The notes beneath the pieces are model-generated. The model was not told the origin of the DNA. It saw nothing but the letters and a program-made list of their open reading frames with translations, and ran no database searches. Positions 45,646 through 55,340 of a stretch of 64,000 nucleotides of DNA are shown here, in pieces; position 1 is the first letter of the stretch, and each line of letters opens with the position of its first letter. The DNA is from Thiobacillus sp. 63-78 (GTDB lineage Bacteria; Pseudomonadota; Gammaproteobacteria; Burkholderiales; Thiobacillaceae): positions 79,248 to 143,247 of the forward strand of contig MKWM01000034.1 in assembly GCA_001899765.1 (NCBI GenBank). The letters run 5' to 3'. The position numbers and the translations under genes are program-made.

Positions 45646-46428
45646 ATGTCGCTTGACGCCCCGGTAAGCGCGTTGCGCCGCGTGCGCTGGCTGGGCGCGC
45701 CGCTGAATCTGTTGCTGCTGCTGGGGCTGGCCGCCTTGCTGGCGCACTGGACCTGGCGTTTTGCCGCGCCGCTGCCGCCGCTGCCGGCAAGCAGTGCGGA
45801 CGCCGGCATCGTCCTCGACACGCAGCTGGCGTCGCTGCGCGCGGCGCGTCTGTTCGGCGCGGCGCCGGGACGGACGGATGCGCCTGCCGGGCAGACGACT
45901 GCGCTTGAGTTGAAGCTGCGCGGGGTGTTCGCCGCACGGGACGGCAAGGCGATGGCGATCGTAGGCGGCGACGGGCCGGATCGGGCGGTCGCGCCCGGCG
46001 AGGAGATCGTGCCGGGCGTGGTGCTGGACGCGATCGCGCCCGACCACCTGGTTCTGCTCAACCGCGGCGTGCGCGAACGCCTCGACCTCGATGCGCTGGG
46101 GCGGCCGCTCGCGCTGACCGATGGCGATACGCCGGTCTCGCGCCAGGAATTCGAGCAGGCACTGGCCGACCCGCGCAGCCTCGGGGTGCAGGCGCGCCTT
46201 GAGAGCGGCCCGCTGTCCGGCCTGCTGCTGACCTCGGTGGCCGGCGACGGGCTGGCGGCGCGGTTGGGCCTGCAGAGCGGCGACACGCTGCGCATGGTCA
46301 ATGGCATGCCGGTTGCCAGCATGCAGGATTTCGCGCGGCAATTGTCCGGCACGGCGGGCGCGCAGCGCCTCACCGTGGTGGGCGAGCGTCAGGGCAGGCC
46401 GCTTATTCTTTCTTACAGGCTGCAGTGA
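45646..46428 (+). CDS. gspC: Type II secretion protein GspC
   Basis: GspC is the inner-membrane protein that links the T2SS platform to the secretin. From the ATG at 45646 it has 260 residues: a membrane helix at about 20-40 (LNLLLLLGLAALLAHWTW), the periplasmic HR domain (LKLRGVFAARDGKAMAIVGG) and a C-terminal PDZ domain (LGLQSGDTLRMVNGMPV). An ATG at 45571 is in frame, but the added 25 codons have low GC in third positions and no homology. It opens a complete gspC-N operon. Confidence 0.88.
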   Translation: MSLDAPVSALRRVRWLGAPLNLLLLLGLAALLAHWTWRFAAPLPPLPASSADAGIVLDTQLASLRAARLFGAAPGRTDAPAGQTTALELKLRGVFAARDGKAMAIVGGDGPDRAVAPGEEIVPGVVLDAIAPDHLVLLNRGVRERLDLDALGRPLALTDGDTPVSRQEFEQALADPRSLGVQARLESGPLSGLLLTSVAGDGLAARLGLQSGDTLRMVNGMPVASMQDFARQLSGTAGAQRLTVVGERQGRPLILSYRLQ

Positions 46429-46432
46429 AACG

Positions 46433-48514
46433 ATGAACGAGATGAATAAAACACGATCGGGCTTGTCTCGCCGTTTGACCCTGGGCGTGCTGCTGGCCGC
46501 GCTGGCCTGGCCCTCCACGCAGGCGTGGGCCCAGGCTCCGCGTGATCCGGTGGTGCTCAATTTCGTCAATGCCGACATTCCCTCGGTGATCAAGGCGGTG
46601 GGCGAACTGACCGGAAAGAATTTCGTCATCGATCCGCGCGTCAAGGGCACGGTGATCATCACCTCGGCGAGGGCGGTGCCGCGCGCCCAGGTGTACCCGA
46701 TCCTGCTGTCGGCGCTGCGCATGCAGGGCTTCGCCGCGATCGAGAGCCACGGCGTGGTGAAAATCGTGCCGGAGGGTGACGCCAAGCAGGATTTCAGCGT
46801 GACCCGGGGCAAGGAGATGAACGAGAGCGGCGACCGCATCGTCACCCAGGTCTACCCGCTGCAGTACGAATCGGCCGCGCAGATGATGCCGGTGCTGCGA
46901 CCGCTGATCAGCCCCAACAATGCCGTCGCGGCGCTCGCCAACAGCAATACCCTGGTGATTACCGACTACGCCGACAACGTGCGCCGTCTGAACGCGGTCA
47001 TCGCGGCGGTCGACCAGCCGGGCGAGAACGACACCGCCCTGATCCGGCTGAACCACGTGTCGGCGGTGGACGTGGCGCAGTCGTTGGGACGGCTGATGAA
47101 CGACGCTACAGCGGCGGCGGGACAGCCGGGTGGCGCGCGGCTGCAGATCGTGCCGGACGTGCGTTCGAATTCGCTGCTGGTGCGCAGCGACAACCCCGCG
47201 CGCATCCAGACGCTGCGCGGCCTGGTTGCCGGTCTCGATGTGGCGGGTGCGGCGAGCGGCAACATCCATGTGGTGTACCTGCGCAACGCGGAGGCGACGA
47301 AGCTGGCCGAGACACTGCGCGGCATTATGACGGGCGAGGCGCCGGCCGCGCTGGAGCGCATCGGGCTGACGGCCACCACGCCGGCCGCGCCGTCCACCCA
47401 GCCGGCGCCGGCCGTCGCGCCGGCCATTACGCCGGTTTCCGGTGCCGCCGGCGGCAGCATGATCCTCGCCGACGCGGCGACCAACTCGCTCGTCATCGGC
47501 GCGCCGGACGTGACCTATAACGCCCTGCGCGCGGTGATCGACAAGCTCGACGCGCGCCGCGCACAGGTGTTCGTCGAGGCGCTGGTGGTGGAAATCACGG
47601 CCGAGAAGGCGGCCGAATTCGGCATCCAGTGGCAGGACCTGCGCGGCGTCGGGAAAGGCGGGACGAACATCATCGGCGGCACCAACCTCGGCGGCCGCAA
47701 TAGCGGCAGCAACATCCTCGACGCTGCGGCCAACCTCGGCACCGTGGGGCAGGGCCTGAACATCGGCATCGTCAGCGGAACGATCAACATTCCCGGCCTG
47801 GGCGAGGTGCTCAATCTTGGCGCGCTGGCGCGCGCGCTCGAATCGGACGCCAACGCCAACATCCTGTCGACGCCCAATCTGATGACCATGGACAACGAGG
47901 AGGCGAAAATCGTCGTCGGTCAGAACGTGCCGTTCATCACCGGCCAGTATGCGCAGACCGGCTCGACCACTACGCCGACGCCGTTCCAGACCATCGAGCG
48001 CCGCGACGTCGGGCTGACGCTCAAGGTGCGCCCGCAGGTGTCGGAGGGGGGATCGATCAAGATGCAGATCTACCAGGAAATTTCCAGCCTGCGCCCCACC
48101 ACCACGGCGACCGACGTGATCACCGACATGCGCTCGATCGATTCCACGGTGCTGGTCGACGACGGCCGCATCATCGTGCTCGGCGGCCTGATCCAGGACA
48201 GCATGCAGGATGGCGTCGACAAGGTGCCGCTGTTGGGCGACATTCCGCTGCTCGGCCATCTGTTCAAGTCGGAAAAGCGCAAGCGCATGAAAACCAACCT
48301 GATGGTGTTCCTGCGGCCGCACGTGCTGCGCGATACGGCGAGCACCGATGCGATGACCGGTGAGCGCTACGATTTCATCCGCCAGAAGCAGGCCGAGTTC
48401 CGCATGCAGCCGCATCTCATTCTGCCCGACATGCAGATGAACCCGTTGCCCGAGTTGACCAACCCGACGCTGCCCGCGCCCGCCGGCCAGCCGCAATCGC
48501 CGGCATCCCGATGA
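46433..48514 (+). CDS. gspD: Type II secretion secretin GspD
   Basis: The 693-residue outer-membrane secretin that forms the export channel. It has a signal peptide (LAALAWPSTQAWAQ), N0 to N3 periplasmic domains (LNFVNADIPSVIKAVGELTG, the first N1-like KH fold VYPLQYESAAQMMPVLRPLI) and the C-terminal secretin domain (VGQNVPFITGQYAQTGSTTT, VGLTLKVRPQVSEGGSIKM). A Pro/Ala-rich linker interrupts the N3 region. The last codons overlap gspE. A separate pilotin gene is not seen nearby. Confidence 0.95.
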   Translation: MNEMNKTRSGLSRRLTLGVLLAALAWPSTQAWAQAPRDPVVLNFVNADIPSVIKAVGELTGKNFVIDPRVKGTVIITSARAVPRAQVYPILLSALRMQGFAAIESHGVVKIVPEGDAKQDFSVTRGKEMNESGDRIVTQVYPLQYESAAQMMPVLRPLISPNNAVAALANSNTLVITDYADNVRRLNAVIAAVDQPGENDTALIRLNHVSAVDVAQSLGRLMNDATAAAGQPGGARLQIVPDVRSNSLLVRSDNPARIQTLRGLVAGLDVAGAASGNIHVVYLRNAEATKLAETLRGIMTGEAPAALERIGLTATTPAAPSTQPAPAVAPAITPVSGAAGGSMILADAATNSLVIGAPDVTYNALRAVIDKLDARRAQVFVEALVVEITAEKAAEFGIQWQDLRGVGKGGTNIIGGTNLGGRNSGSNILDAAANLGTVGQGLNIGIVSGTINIPGLGEVLNLGALARALESDANANILSTPNLMTMDNEEAKIVVGQNVPFITGQYAQTGSTTTPTPFQTIERRDVGLTLKVRPQVSEGGSIKMQIYQEISSLRPTTTATDVITDMRSIDSTVLVDDGRIIVLGGLIQDSMQDGVDKVPLLGDIPLLGHLFKSEKRKRMKTNLMVFLRPHVLRDTASTDAMTGERYDFIRQKQAEFRMQPHLILPDMQMNPLPELTNPTLPAPAGQPQSPASR

Positions 48515-50025
48515 ACGCCATGGACACAACCGCGTCCCCCGTTCCGGATCCGCAGCTAGCCGCGCTGCTGCCCTACGGGTTTGCCCGGACGCGCGGGGTG
48601 GTGGCGGGACGGCGCGTCGGCGATGAAATCGAGATCTGGCTGCGCGAGGGGGCCGAGTCGACGACGCTGGCCGAGGTGCGGCGCATCCTGAAGCGCCCGC
48701 TGCAGCCGCAGGTGCTGACGGCGGAAGCGTTCGAGCAGGCGCTGGCGCAGGCCTATGCGCGCGGCGAAAACCAGGCGGCCGATCTGGTCGACGACATGGA
48801 GCAGGGGATGGACCTGCGGCAGCTGGCGCAGGACATCCCCGAGGTGGCCGACCTGCTGGAAAGCGAGGACGACGCGCCGATCATCCGCCTGATCAACGCG
48901 CTCTTGACGCAGGCGCTGCGCGAGAATGCGTCCGACATCCACATCGAGCCGTTCGAGACGCGCTCGGTGGTGCGCTTTCGCATGGACGGCGCGCTGCGCG
49001 ACGTGATCGAGCCGAAGCGCGCGCTGCACGCGGCGATCGTGTCGCGCATCAAGGTGATGGCGCAGCTCGACATTGCCGAAAAACGCCTGCCGCAGGACGG
49101 CCGCATCACCCTGCGCCTGGCCGGGCGGCCGGTCGACGTGCGGGTGTCGACGCTGCCGACCGGCCACGGCGAGCGCGTGGTCCTGCGCCTGCTCGACAAG
49201 CAGGCGGGGCGGCTCGAACTGGGACGGCTCGGCATGAGCGAAGCCACGCTCGCCGGGCTCGACGAACTGATCCACCGGCCGCATGGCATCGTGCTGGTGA
49301 CCGGGCCGACGGGCTCGGGCAAGACCACCACGCTGTATGCGGCGCTCTCCAGGCTGGACGCCGGGGCGCTCAACATCATGACGGTGGAGGATCCGATCGA
49401 GTACGACCTCGACGGCATCGGCCAGACCCAGGCCAACCCGCGCATCGAGCTTTCCTTCGCGCGGGCCTTGCGCGCCATCCTGCGGCAGGATCCGGACGTC
49501 ATCATGATCGGCGAGATCCGCGATCTGGAGACCGCGCAGATCGCGGTGCAGGCCTCGCTCACCGGCCATCTGGTGCTGGCGACGCTGCACACCAACGACG
49601 CCGCCAGCTCGGTGACGCGTCTGATCGACATGGGGATCGAGCCTTTCCTGCTGGCGTCGAGCCTGCTGGGCGTGCTCGGTCAGCGCCTGGTGCGCAGGCT
49701 GTGCCCGCTGTGCCGCCAGCCGCACGAAGCGGGCGACAAGGAAATTGCGGCGCTGGGGCCGCCCGCCCCGAATGGGCCGCTGTATCGGGCAGCGGGCTGC
49801 GCCCACTGCAATTCGACCGGCTACCGGGGCCGCACCGGGATCTACGAGCTGCTCAGCGTCGACGAAACGCTGCGTCGCATGATTCACGACGGTGCCGCCG
49901 AACAGGATCTGCGCACCCATGCGCTGACACACGGCATGGTCAGCCTGCGCCAGGACGGCATGCGCTGGGTGCGCGCCGGCGACACCGCGCTGGAAGAAGT
50001 GCTGCGCGTGACGCGCGAGAGCTGA
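48511..50025 (+). CDS. gspE: Type II secretion ATPase GspE
   Basis: A 504-residue cytoplasmic hexameric ATPase that drives pseudopilus assembly. Visible are the Walker A site GPTGSGKTTTLYAAL, the Asp box EDPIEYDLDGIGQ, Walker B PDVIMIGEIRD and the His box ATLHTNDAASS. A four-cysteine zinc module (CPLC...CAHC) lies in the C-terminal third. All catalytic parts are intact. It overlaps gspD by 4 nt. Confidence 0.96.
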   Translation: MNAMDTTASPVPDPQLAALLPYGFARTRGVVAGRRVGDEIEIWLREGAESTTLAEVRRILKRPLQPQVLTAEAFEQALAQAYARGENQAADLVDDMEQGMDLRQLAQDIPEVADLLESEDDAPIIRLINALLTQALRENASDIHIEPFETRSVVRFRMDGALRDVIEPKRALHAAIVSRIKVMAQLDIAEKRLPQDGRITLRLAGRPVDVRVSTLPTGHGERVVLRLLDKQAGRLELGRLGMSEATLAGLDELIHRPHGIVLVTGPTGSGKTTTLYAALSRLDAGALNIMTVEDPIEYDLDGIGQTQANPRIELSFARALRAILRQDPDVIMIGEIRDLETAQIAVQASLTGHLVLATLHTNDAASSVTRLIDMGIEPFLLASSLLGVLGQRLVRRLCPLCRQPHEAGDKEIAALGPPAPNGPLYRAAGCAHCNSTGYRGRTGIYELLSVDETLRRMIHDGAAEQDLRTHALTHGMVSLRQDGMRWVRAGDTALEEVLRVTRES

Positions 50026-50035
50026 AGGCGGGCGC

Positions 50036-51253
50036 ATGGCTGCATTTCGCTACGAGGCCTACGATGCCGCCGGCCGCCTGCATAAGGGCGTGCTGGAAGC
50101 CGACACCGCGCGCCAGTTGCGCGCCCGGCTGCGCGAGCAGGGCTGGCTGGCGGCCGAGGTGGCGAGCGTGTCCGAAGCGTCGATGGGGCGCGGCGGCAGC
50201 CGCTGGCATTGGCGGCGCGGCCTGTCCGGCACGCAGCTCGCCTTGGTCACGCGGCAGTTCGCCACCCTCCTGGCCGCCGGCCTGCCGGTGGAGCAGACGC
50301 TCAACGCCCTGATCGAGCAGGCCGATACCGATTATCAGCGCCAGGTATTGGCCGGCGTGCGCGGCGAGGTGTTGGCGGGACATTCGCTGGCGCGCGCGTT
50401 GCAGAAATATCCGCGCGTATTCCCCGAGCTGTACGCCACCCTGGTCGCGGCCGGTGAACAGTCGGGGCGGCTGGGCGAGGTGATGGAGCGGCTGGCCGAC
50501 TACACCGAATCGCAGCAGGCGCTGCGGCAGAAGGTCGGGCTGGCCTTCGTCTATCCGGCGATCGTCACGCTGGTGGCGACCGCGGTGGTGCTCGGCCTTT
50601 TGACTTACGTGGTGCCGCAGGTGGTGAACGTGTTCCAGAACACGCAGCAGACCCTGCCGTGGCTCACCCGCGCGCTGATCGGACTGAGCGATTTTCTGCG
50701 CGCCAGCGGGTGGCTGTGGCTGGCCGCGATCGGCGCGGCGGTGTGGGCGGCGCGGCGCGCGCTGCAGCGGCCTGCACCGCGCCTGCGCTTTCACCGCTGG
50801 CTGCTGCGGCTGCCGCTGGTGGGGACGCTGGTGCGCGGCGTCAACAGCGCGCAACTGGCGAGCACGCTGGCGATTCTGGTCGGCAGCGGGGTGCCCTTGC
50901 TGGCGGCGCTGCAGGCCGGCGCCGGGGTGGTGAACAACCTGCCGATGCGGCAGGCGGTGGAAGAGGCGGGGCGCCGCGTGCGCGAAGGCGGCAGCCTCTC
51001 GCGCGCGCTCGCCGCGGCCAGGCTGTTTCCACCGATGCTGGTGCATATGATCGCCAGCGGCGAGACGAGCGGCCGCCTGGTGCACATGCTGGAGCGTGCC
51101 GCCGCGCAGCAGAGCCAGGAAATGGAAAACCGCGTGATGGGGCTGACCAGCCTGCTGGAGCCTTTGCTGATCGTGGCGATGGGAGCGGTGGTGCTGGTGA
51201 TCGTGCTGGCGATCCTGCTGCCGATTTTCGAGATGAACCAGCTGGTGCATTGA
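50036..51253 (+). CDS. gspF: Type II secretion inner-membrane protein GspF
   Basis: A 405-residue platform protein with two repeated T2SSF domains (LVTRQFATLLAAGLPVEQTL and ASTLAILVGSGVPLLAAL). Three transmembrane segments lie near residues 170, 225 and 375. It anchors GspE to the membrane assembly. It starts 10 nt after gspE. Confidence 0.95.
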   Translation: MAAFRYEAYDAAGRLHKGVLEADTARQLRARLREQGWLAAEVASVSEASMGRGGSRWHWRRGLSGTQLALVTRQFATLLAAGLPVEQTLNALIEQADTDYQRQVLAGVRGEVLAGHSLARALQKYPRVFPELYATLVAAGEQSGRLGEVMERLADYTESQQALRQKVGLAFVYPAIVTLVATAVVLGLLTYVVPQVVNVFQNTQQTLPWLTRALIGLSDFLRASGWLWLAAIGAAVWAARRALQRPAPRLRFHRWLLRLPLVGTLVRGVNSAQLASTLAILVGSGVPLLAALQAGAGVVNNLPMRQAVEEAGRRVREGGSLSRALAAARLFPPMLVHMIASGETSGRLVHMLERAAAQQSQEMENRVMGLTSLLEPLLIVAMGAVVLVIVLAILLPIFEMNQLVH

Positions 51254-51285
51254 TGCGCTGGCCAGCACGTACACAAGGACATGGC

Positions 51286-51732
51286 ATGACATTCAGACCT
51301 GCTCATCCGCGCCGTCCGACGCACGGCTTCACCCTGATCGAAATCATGGTGGTGGTCGCGATTCTCGGCATTCTTGCCGCACTGGTGGTGCCGAAGATCA
51401 TGGGTCGCCCGGACGAGGCGCGCATCGTCGCCGCCAAGCAGGACATCGCCGCGATCAGGCAGGCGTTGAACCTGTACCGTCTCGACAATACGCGCTACCC
51501 GACCACCGAGCAGGGGCTGCAGGCGCTGGTGGAAAAACCGGTTTCGGGCCCGATCCCCGGCAACTGGAAACGCGGCGGCTATCTGGAACGCCTGCCCAAC
51601 GATCCCTGGGGCGCGCCGTACCAGTACCTCAACCCCGGATTGCGCGGCGAGATCGACGTCTTCAGCCTCGGCGCGGACAGCGCGGCGGGCGGCGAGGGCA
51701 ACAACAAGGACATCGGTTCGTGGGAGCTGTAG
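51286..51732 (+). CDS. gspG: Major pseudopilin GspG
   Basis: A 148-residue precursor. The prepilin cleavage site HG^FTLIEIMVVVAIL follows a short basic leader; Glu5 is present. The typical GspG C-terminus LPNDPWGAPYQYLNPG and SLGADSAAGGEGNNKDI with its calcium-binding loop is intact. AAGGA precedes the ATG at 51286; an ATG at 51253 is an alternative with a longer leader. The prepilin peptidase gene is not in the window. Confidence 0.95.
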   Translation: MTFRPAHPRRPTHGFTLIEIMVVVAILGILAALVVPKIMGRPDEARIVAAKQDIAAIRQALNLYRLDNTRYPTTEQGLQALVEKPVSGPIPGNWKRGGYLERLPNDPWGAPYQYLNPGLRGEIDVFSLGADSAAGGEGNNKDIGSWEL

Positions 51733-52211
51733 GCCAGCGCGGCTTCACCCTGATCGAGATTCTCGTGGTGCTGGCGATCATCGGCATCATGGTGGGCCTG
51801 GCGGGGATGCGCATGATGCCGGACGACGATCGCACGCTGCACGGCGAGGCGCAGCGGCTGGCGCTGCTGCTCGAACAGGCGCGCGACCAGGCGGTGGCGT
51901 CGGGCGAGCCGATCGCGTTTTCGATGGCGCCGCGTGGCTACCGCTTCTGGTCGCTGGACGCCGACAACCGCTGGGTGCCGCGCGGCGGCGACGAGCTGTT
52001 GCGCGATCGTGCGCTGGCGGACGGCGTGCGGCTGGCGGCGCTGCAGGTGAACCAGGCCAGCCTGAATGCAGACGCGCGTCTGCTGTTCCTGCCGTCCGGC
52101 GGCAACGCGCCGTTCACGGCCGATCTGGCGCTCAATGCGGCGCACGCGCGCATCCGTGGCGACAGCCTCGGCCGGGTGCGGATCGAAACCCGCGAGGCGA
52201 CGCCCGAATGA
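51720..52211 (+). CDS. gspH: Minor pseudopilin GspH
   Basis: A 163-residue pseudopilin starting at a GTG that overlaps the end of gspG by 13 nt. The cleavage site QRG^FTLIEILVVLAII is near residue 8. The C-terminal beta domain (LLFLPSGGNAPFTADLALN) is GspH-like. It probably contributes to the pseudopilus shaft near the tip. Confidence 0.9.
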   Translation: MGAVGQRGFTLIEILVVLAIIGIMVGLAGMRMMPDDDRTLHGEAQRLALLLEQARDQAVASGEPIAFSMAPRGYRFWSLDADNRWVPRGGDELLRDRALADGVRLAALQVNQASLNADARLLFLPSGGNAPFTADLALNAAHARIRGDSLGRVRIETREATPE

Positions 52212-52585
52212 CGCGGCGGCAGCGCGGCTTCACGCTGATCGAGGTGCTGGTGGCGCTGGCCATTCTGGCGGTCGCGCTGGCCGCCGCCAGCCGCGCTGCG
52301 GCCATGATGGCGGACAGTTCGGCCGAACTGCGCGAGCGTCTGCTGGCCGGCTGGGTGGCGCAGAACCGTCTGGCCGAGCTGCAGGCGCGGCGCGCCTGGC
52401 CCGAGGCCGGCATCCGCGAAGGCGAGGTGGAGCAGGCGGGGGTGAAGATGGTCTGGCGCGAAGCCGTCAGCGCCACGCAGAACCGGGCGTTTCGCCGCAT
52501 CGAAATCAGCGTTGCCGCAGTCGGGCGCGACGCCCGCGCGCTGGCCCGGCTGACCGGCTATCTGGCCCGCGCCGAGGACAAATGA
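52208..52585 (+). CDS. gspI: Minor pseudopilin GspI
   Basis: A 125-residue pseudopilin with QRG^FTLIEVLVALAILAVA and the short GspI globular part (LLAGWVAQNRLAELQ, followed by a charged beta end). It forms the tip complex with GspJ and GspK. It overlaps both neighbours in ATGA arrangements. Confidence 0.92.
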   Translation: MTRRQRGFTLIEVLVALAILAVALAAASRAAAMMADSSAELRERLLAGWVAQNRLAELQARRAWPEAGIREGEVEQAGVKMVWREAVSATQNRAFRRIEISVAAVGRDARALARLTGYLARAEDK

Positions 52586-53172
52586 GACAGCGCGGCTTCA
52601 CCCTGGTGGAAATGCTGGTGGCGCTGACGATCTTCGCGCTGATGTCGGTGCTGGCCTACCGCGGGCTGAGCGCGGCGCTGCAGACGCGCGCGCACCTGAC
52701 CGCGGACAACCAGCGCTGGCGCGACATCGCCCTGACGCTGGCGCAACTCGAACAGGACATGGGGCAGGTGGTGAACCGCCCGGTGCGCGACAGCGGCGGC
52801 CTGCCCCTGCCCGCACTGGTCGGCCACGCGCAGGCCTTCGGCGCCGACGACGCCCAGCTCAGTTTCAGCCGCATGGGCATGGCATGGCAGACCGGCGTGC
52901 TGGCCGACGTGCAGCGCCACGGCTACCGGCTCAACAAGGGCACGCTCGAACAACTGGTGTGGCCGGTGCTGGATCAGGCGCCGCGCAGCGAGCCCGCGGT
53001 GCATCCATTGCTGGAACGGGTGCGCCGCTTCGAGTTGCGCTACCTCGACGGCAGCGGCAACTGGCAGTCGCACTGGCCGCTGCCCGGGATGGCGGCGCTG
53101 CCGGCGGCGCTCGAGGTGGTGCTCGAACTCGACGACGGCGTCGCGGTGACGCGGGTGTTCGCGCTGCCATGA
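52582..53172 (+). CDS. gspJ: Minor pseudopilin GspJ
   Basis: A 196-residue pseudopilin with QRG^FTLVEMLVALTIFALM and a globular domain showing LTLAQLEQDMGQVVNRPVRD and a YLDGSGNWQSHWP segment, both typical of GspJ. The ATG at 52582 overlaps the gspI stop. Longer frames upstream belong to the overlapping gspI region. Confidence 0.93.
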   Translation: MRQRGFTLVEMLVALTIFALMSVLAYRGLSAALQTRAHLTADNQRWRDIALTLAQLEQDMGQVVNRPVRDSGGLPLPALVGHAQAFGADDAQLSFSRMGMAWQTGVLADVQRHGYRLNKGTLEQLVWPVLDQAPRSEPAVHPLLERVRRFELRYLDGSGNWQSHWPLPGMAALPAALEVVLELDDGVAVTRVFALP

Positions 53173-54080
53173 GGCGCCAGCGCGGCATGGCCGTCATCAC
53201 CGCCATCCTGGTGGTCGCGCTGGTGGCGAGCGCGGCGTCGTTCATGGCGTGGCAGCAGCAGTTGTGGCTGCGCCAGGTGGAAAATCTCGGCGCGCAGGCG
53301 CAGAGCCGGGTGGTGGCGCTGGCGGCGCTGCAGTGGGCGCGCTCGGCGCTGGCGCAGGACGCGCGCAGCAGCAGCGTGGACCACCTGGGCGAGGGCTGGG
53401 CGCAGCCCCTGTCGCCGCTGCCGGTGGAAGGCGGCGAGCTGAGCGGTGGACTGAGCGATCAACAGGGGCTGTTCAACCTCAACAGCCTGGTACGCGAGGG
53501 CAAGGCCAGCGCGGCCGATCTGGCGGTGTTCCAGAAGCTGCTCGACCTGCTGCAGCTGCCGCCCGGCCTCGCCGGCGCGGTGGTCGACTGGATCGACCCC
53601 GACGCCGAGCCGACCTATCCGGGCGGCGCCGAAGACATGGATTATCTGGCGCTGGATCCGCCTTACCGCGCCGCCAACCGGGCGCTGACGACGGTGGACG
53701 GGCTGTATCGCATCAAGGGCTTCGACGCGGCGCGGGTGGAACGCCTGCGTGCCTTTGTGACCGCGCTGCCGCAAGCGACGCCGGTCAACGTCAACACCGC
53801 GCCGGCGGAAGTGCTGGCGGCGGTCGCCGGCCTCTCGCTCGACCAGGCGCGGGCGCTGGTGGCGGCACGCAAGGCGCGGCATTTCGCGGACCTCGCCGAT
53901 TTCCGTGAGCGGCTGCCGCAGCCGGAGGCGCCGCTGAACGAGACGCTCTTGAGCGTCGACAGCCGCTATTTTCTGGTGACCGGCCACGCCCGTTTCGGCC
54001 GCGCGAAAGCGGGCTGCCAGGCCCTGCTGGAACGCGAAGCGACTGCCTGGCCGAAGCTGGTGTGGCAAAAAAATATCTGA
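53169..54080 (+). CDS. gspK: Minor pseudopilin GspK
   Basis: A 303-residue pseudopilin and tip protein of the pseudopilus. The N-terminus QRG^MAVITAILVVALV lacks the Glu5 of other pseudopilins, as is normal for GspK. The large insert domain has GLSDQQGLFNLNSL, VVDWIDPDAEPTYPGGAED and a helix-hairpin-helix-like TPVNVNTAPAEVLAAV. The ATG overlaps the gspJ stop. Confidence 0.94.
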   Translation: MRRQRGMAVITAILVVALVASAASFMAWQQQLWLRQVENLGAQAQSRVVALAALQWARSALAQDARSSSVDHLGEGWAQPLSPLPVEGGELSGGLSDQQGLFNLNSLVREGKASAADLAVFQKLLDLLQLPPGLAGAVVDWIDPDAEPTYPGGAEDMDYLALDPPYRAANRALTTVDGLYRIKGFDAARVERLRAFVTALPQATPVNVNTAPAEVLAAVAGLSLDQARALVAARKARHFADLADFRERLPQPEAPLNETLLSVDSRYFLVTGHARFGRAKAGCQALLEREATAWPKLVWQKNI

Positions 54081-54098
54081 CCCGATCGAATCCCGACC

Positions 54099-55340
54099 AT
54101 GAGCCTGCTGCGCATCCATATTCCCTCTTCCTGGCCCGACGTCGAGCCGGACGCCGCGCTGCCCTGGTGCAGTCTTGGCGCGCGCGGAGAACTGCTCGGC
54201 GCCGGCCTCGCCCCGCTCGCCGAGCTGCCGCGCAGCGAAGCCTGCGAACTGGTGCTGCCGGCGGAGGCCGTGCTGCTGACCCGTGCCAGCCTGCCGCGCG
54301 GCAGCAAGCAGAAATTGCGGCAGTTGTTGCCGTATGCAATCGAAGACCGGCTGGTGGCCGAACCCGATGCGGTGCATGCGGCGACCGGCCCGGCGCCGGT
54401 CGCCGGCCAGACTGCGCTGGCGGTGATCGACAAGGCCTGGCTGGCGCGGTTGCTGGCGTGCTTCAACGGGGCCGGCCTGCGCCCGCGCAGCGCCTGGCCG
54501 GAAACCCTGCTGCCCGCGCTGCCGGCCGATGGCTGGGTGATGGTGTGGGACGGCCGCGGCGGCTTTCTGCGCAGCGGCGAGCATGCGGGCATGAGCCTGG
54601 ACGGCGGCTTATCCACAGAGCCCCCCGCCGCCCTTGTGCTGCGCGTGGCGGAAGCGCGCGCAGCGGCCGCGCTGCCGCAGCGCCTGTTGCTGCGCCTGCG
54701 CGACGGTACGCCGCCGCCCGACGTCGAAGCCTGGAGCCGCGCACTGGGCGTGGCGGTCGAGCTGGGGACGGAATGGGCGCCGTTGCGGCATCCGGACGTC
54801 ATCCGCGGCGGCATCGATCTGCTGCAGGGGGCCTTCGCGCCAGTGGGCGTGACGCGCGGCGACTGGTCTGCTTGGCGGCTGCCGCTGATCCTGGCCGGAC
54901 TGATCGTCTTGCTGCAGATCGGGGCGACCACGACCGAGTGGTGGCTGTTGAGCCGTGAAAAGCAGACCTTGCAGGCGACGATGGAAAAGCATTTTCGCGC
55001 GGCCTTCCCCGACGCGCGCGTGGTCGTCGATGCGCCGCTGCAGATGCAGCGCAATCTGGCCGAACTGCGCGGCGCGGTCGGCCAGATGTCGCCGACCGAC
55101 TTTCTGCCCCTGTTGGCGCGGGCGGCCGCCGCGCTCGACGCCGGCAGCCGTAGTGGTTTGCGCGCGATCCACTACGAAGCCGGCCGGCTTCGTCTCGACC
55201 TGCCGGTGGCCGACCAGGCGGCAGCAGAGCAGCTGCGGCAGCGGCTGGCCGATGCCGGTCTGAACAGCCAGCTGCAAAGCGTCAGCGGCACCGCGCCGCA
55301 ATCCATGGCGCGCATCGCGATTACGGGGAGCCGGCCATGA
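54099..55340 (+). CDS. gspL: Type II secretion protein GspL
   Basis: A 413-residue protein that couples the ATPase GspE to the membrane platform. The cytoplasmic actin-like domain spans about 1-245 (LPAEAVLLTRASLPRGSKQK, RQLLPYAIEDRLV). One transmembrane helix (LILAGLIVLLQIGATTTEWW) follows near 265. The periplasmic ferredoxin-like domain ends the protein. It overlaps gspM. Confidence 0.92.
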   Translation: MSLLRIHIPSSWPDVEPDAALPWCSLGARGELLGAGLAPLAELPRSEACELVLPAEAVLLTRASLPRGSKQKLRQLLPYAIEDRLVAEPDAVHAATGPAPVAGQTALAVIDKAWLARLLACFNGAGLRPRSAWPETLLPALPADGWVMVWDGRGGFLRSGEHAGMSLDGGLSTEPPAALVLRVAEARAAAALPQRLLLRLRDGTPPPDVEAWSRALGVAVELGTEWAPLRHPDVIRGGIDLLQGAFAPVGVTRGDWSAWRLPLILAGLIVLLQIGATTTEWWLLSREKQTLQATMEKHFRAAFPDARVVVDAPLQMQRNLAELRGAVGQMSPTDFLPLLARAAAALDAGSRSGLRAIHYEAGRLRLDLPVADQAAAEQLRQRLADAGLNSQLQSVSGTAPQSMARIAITGSRP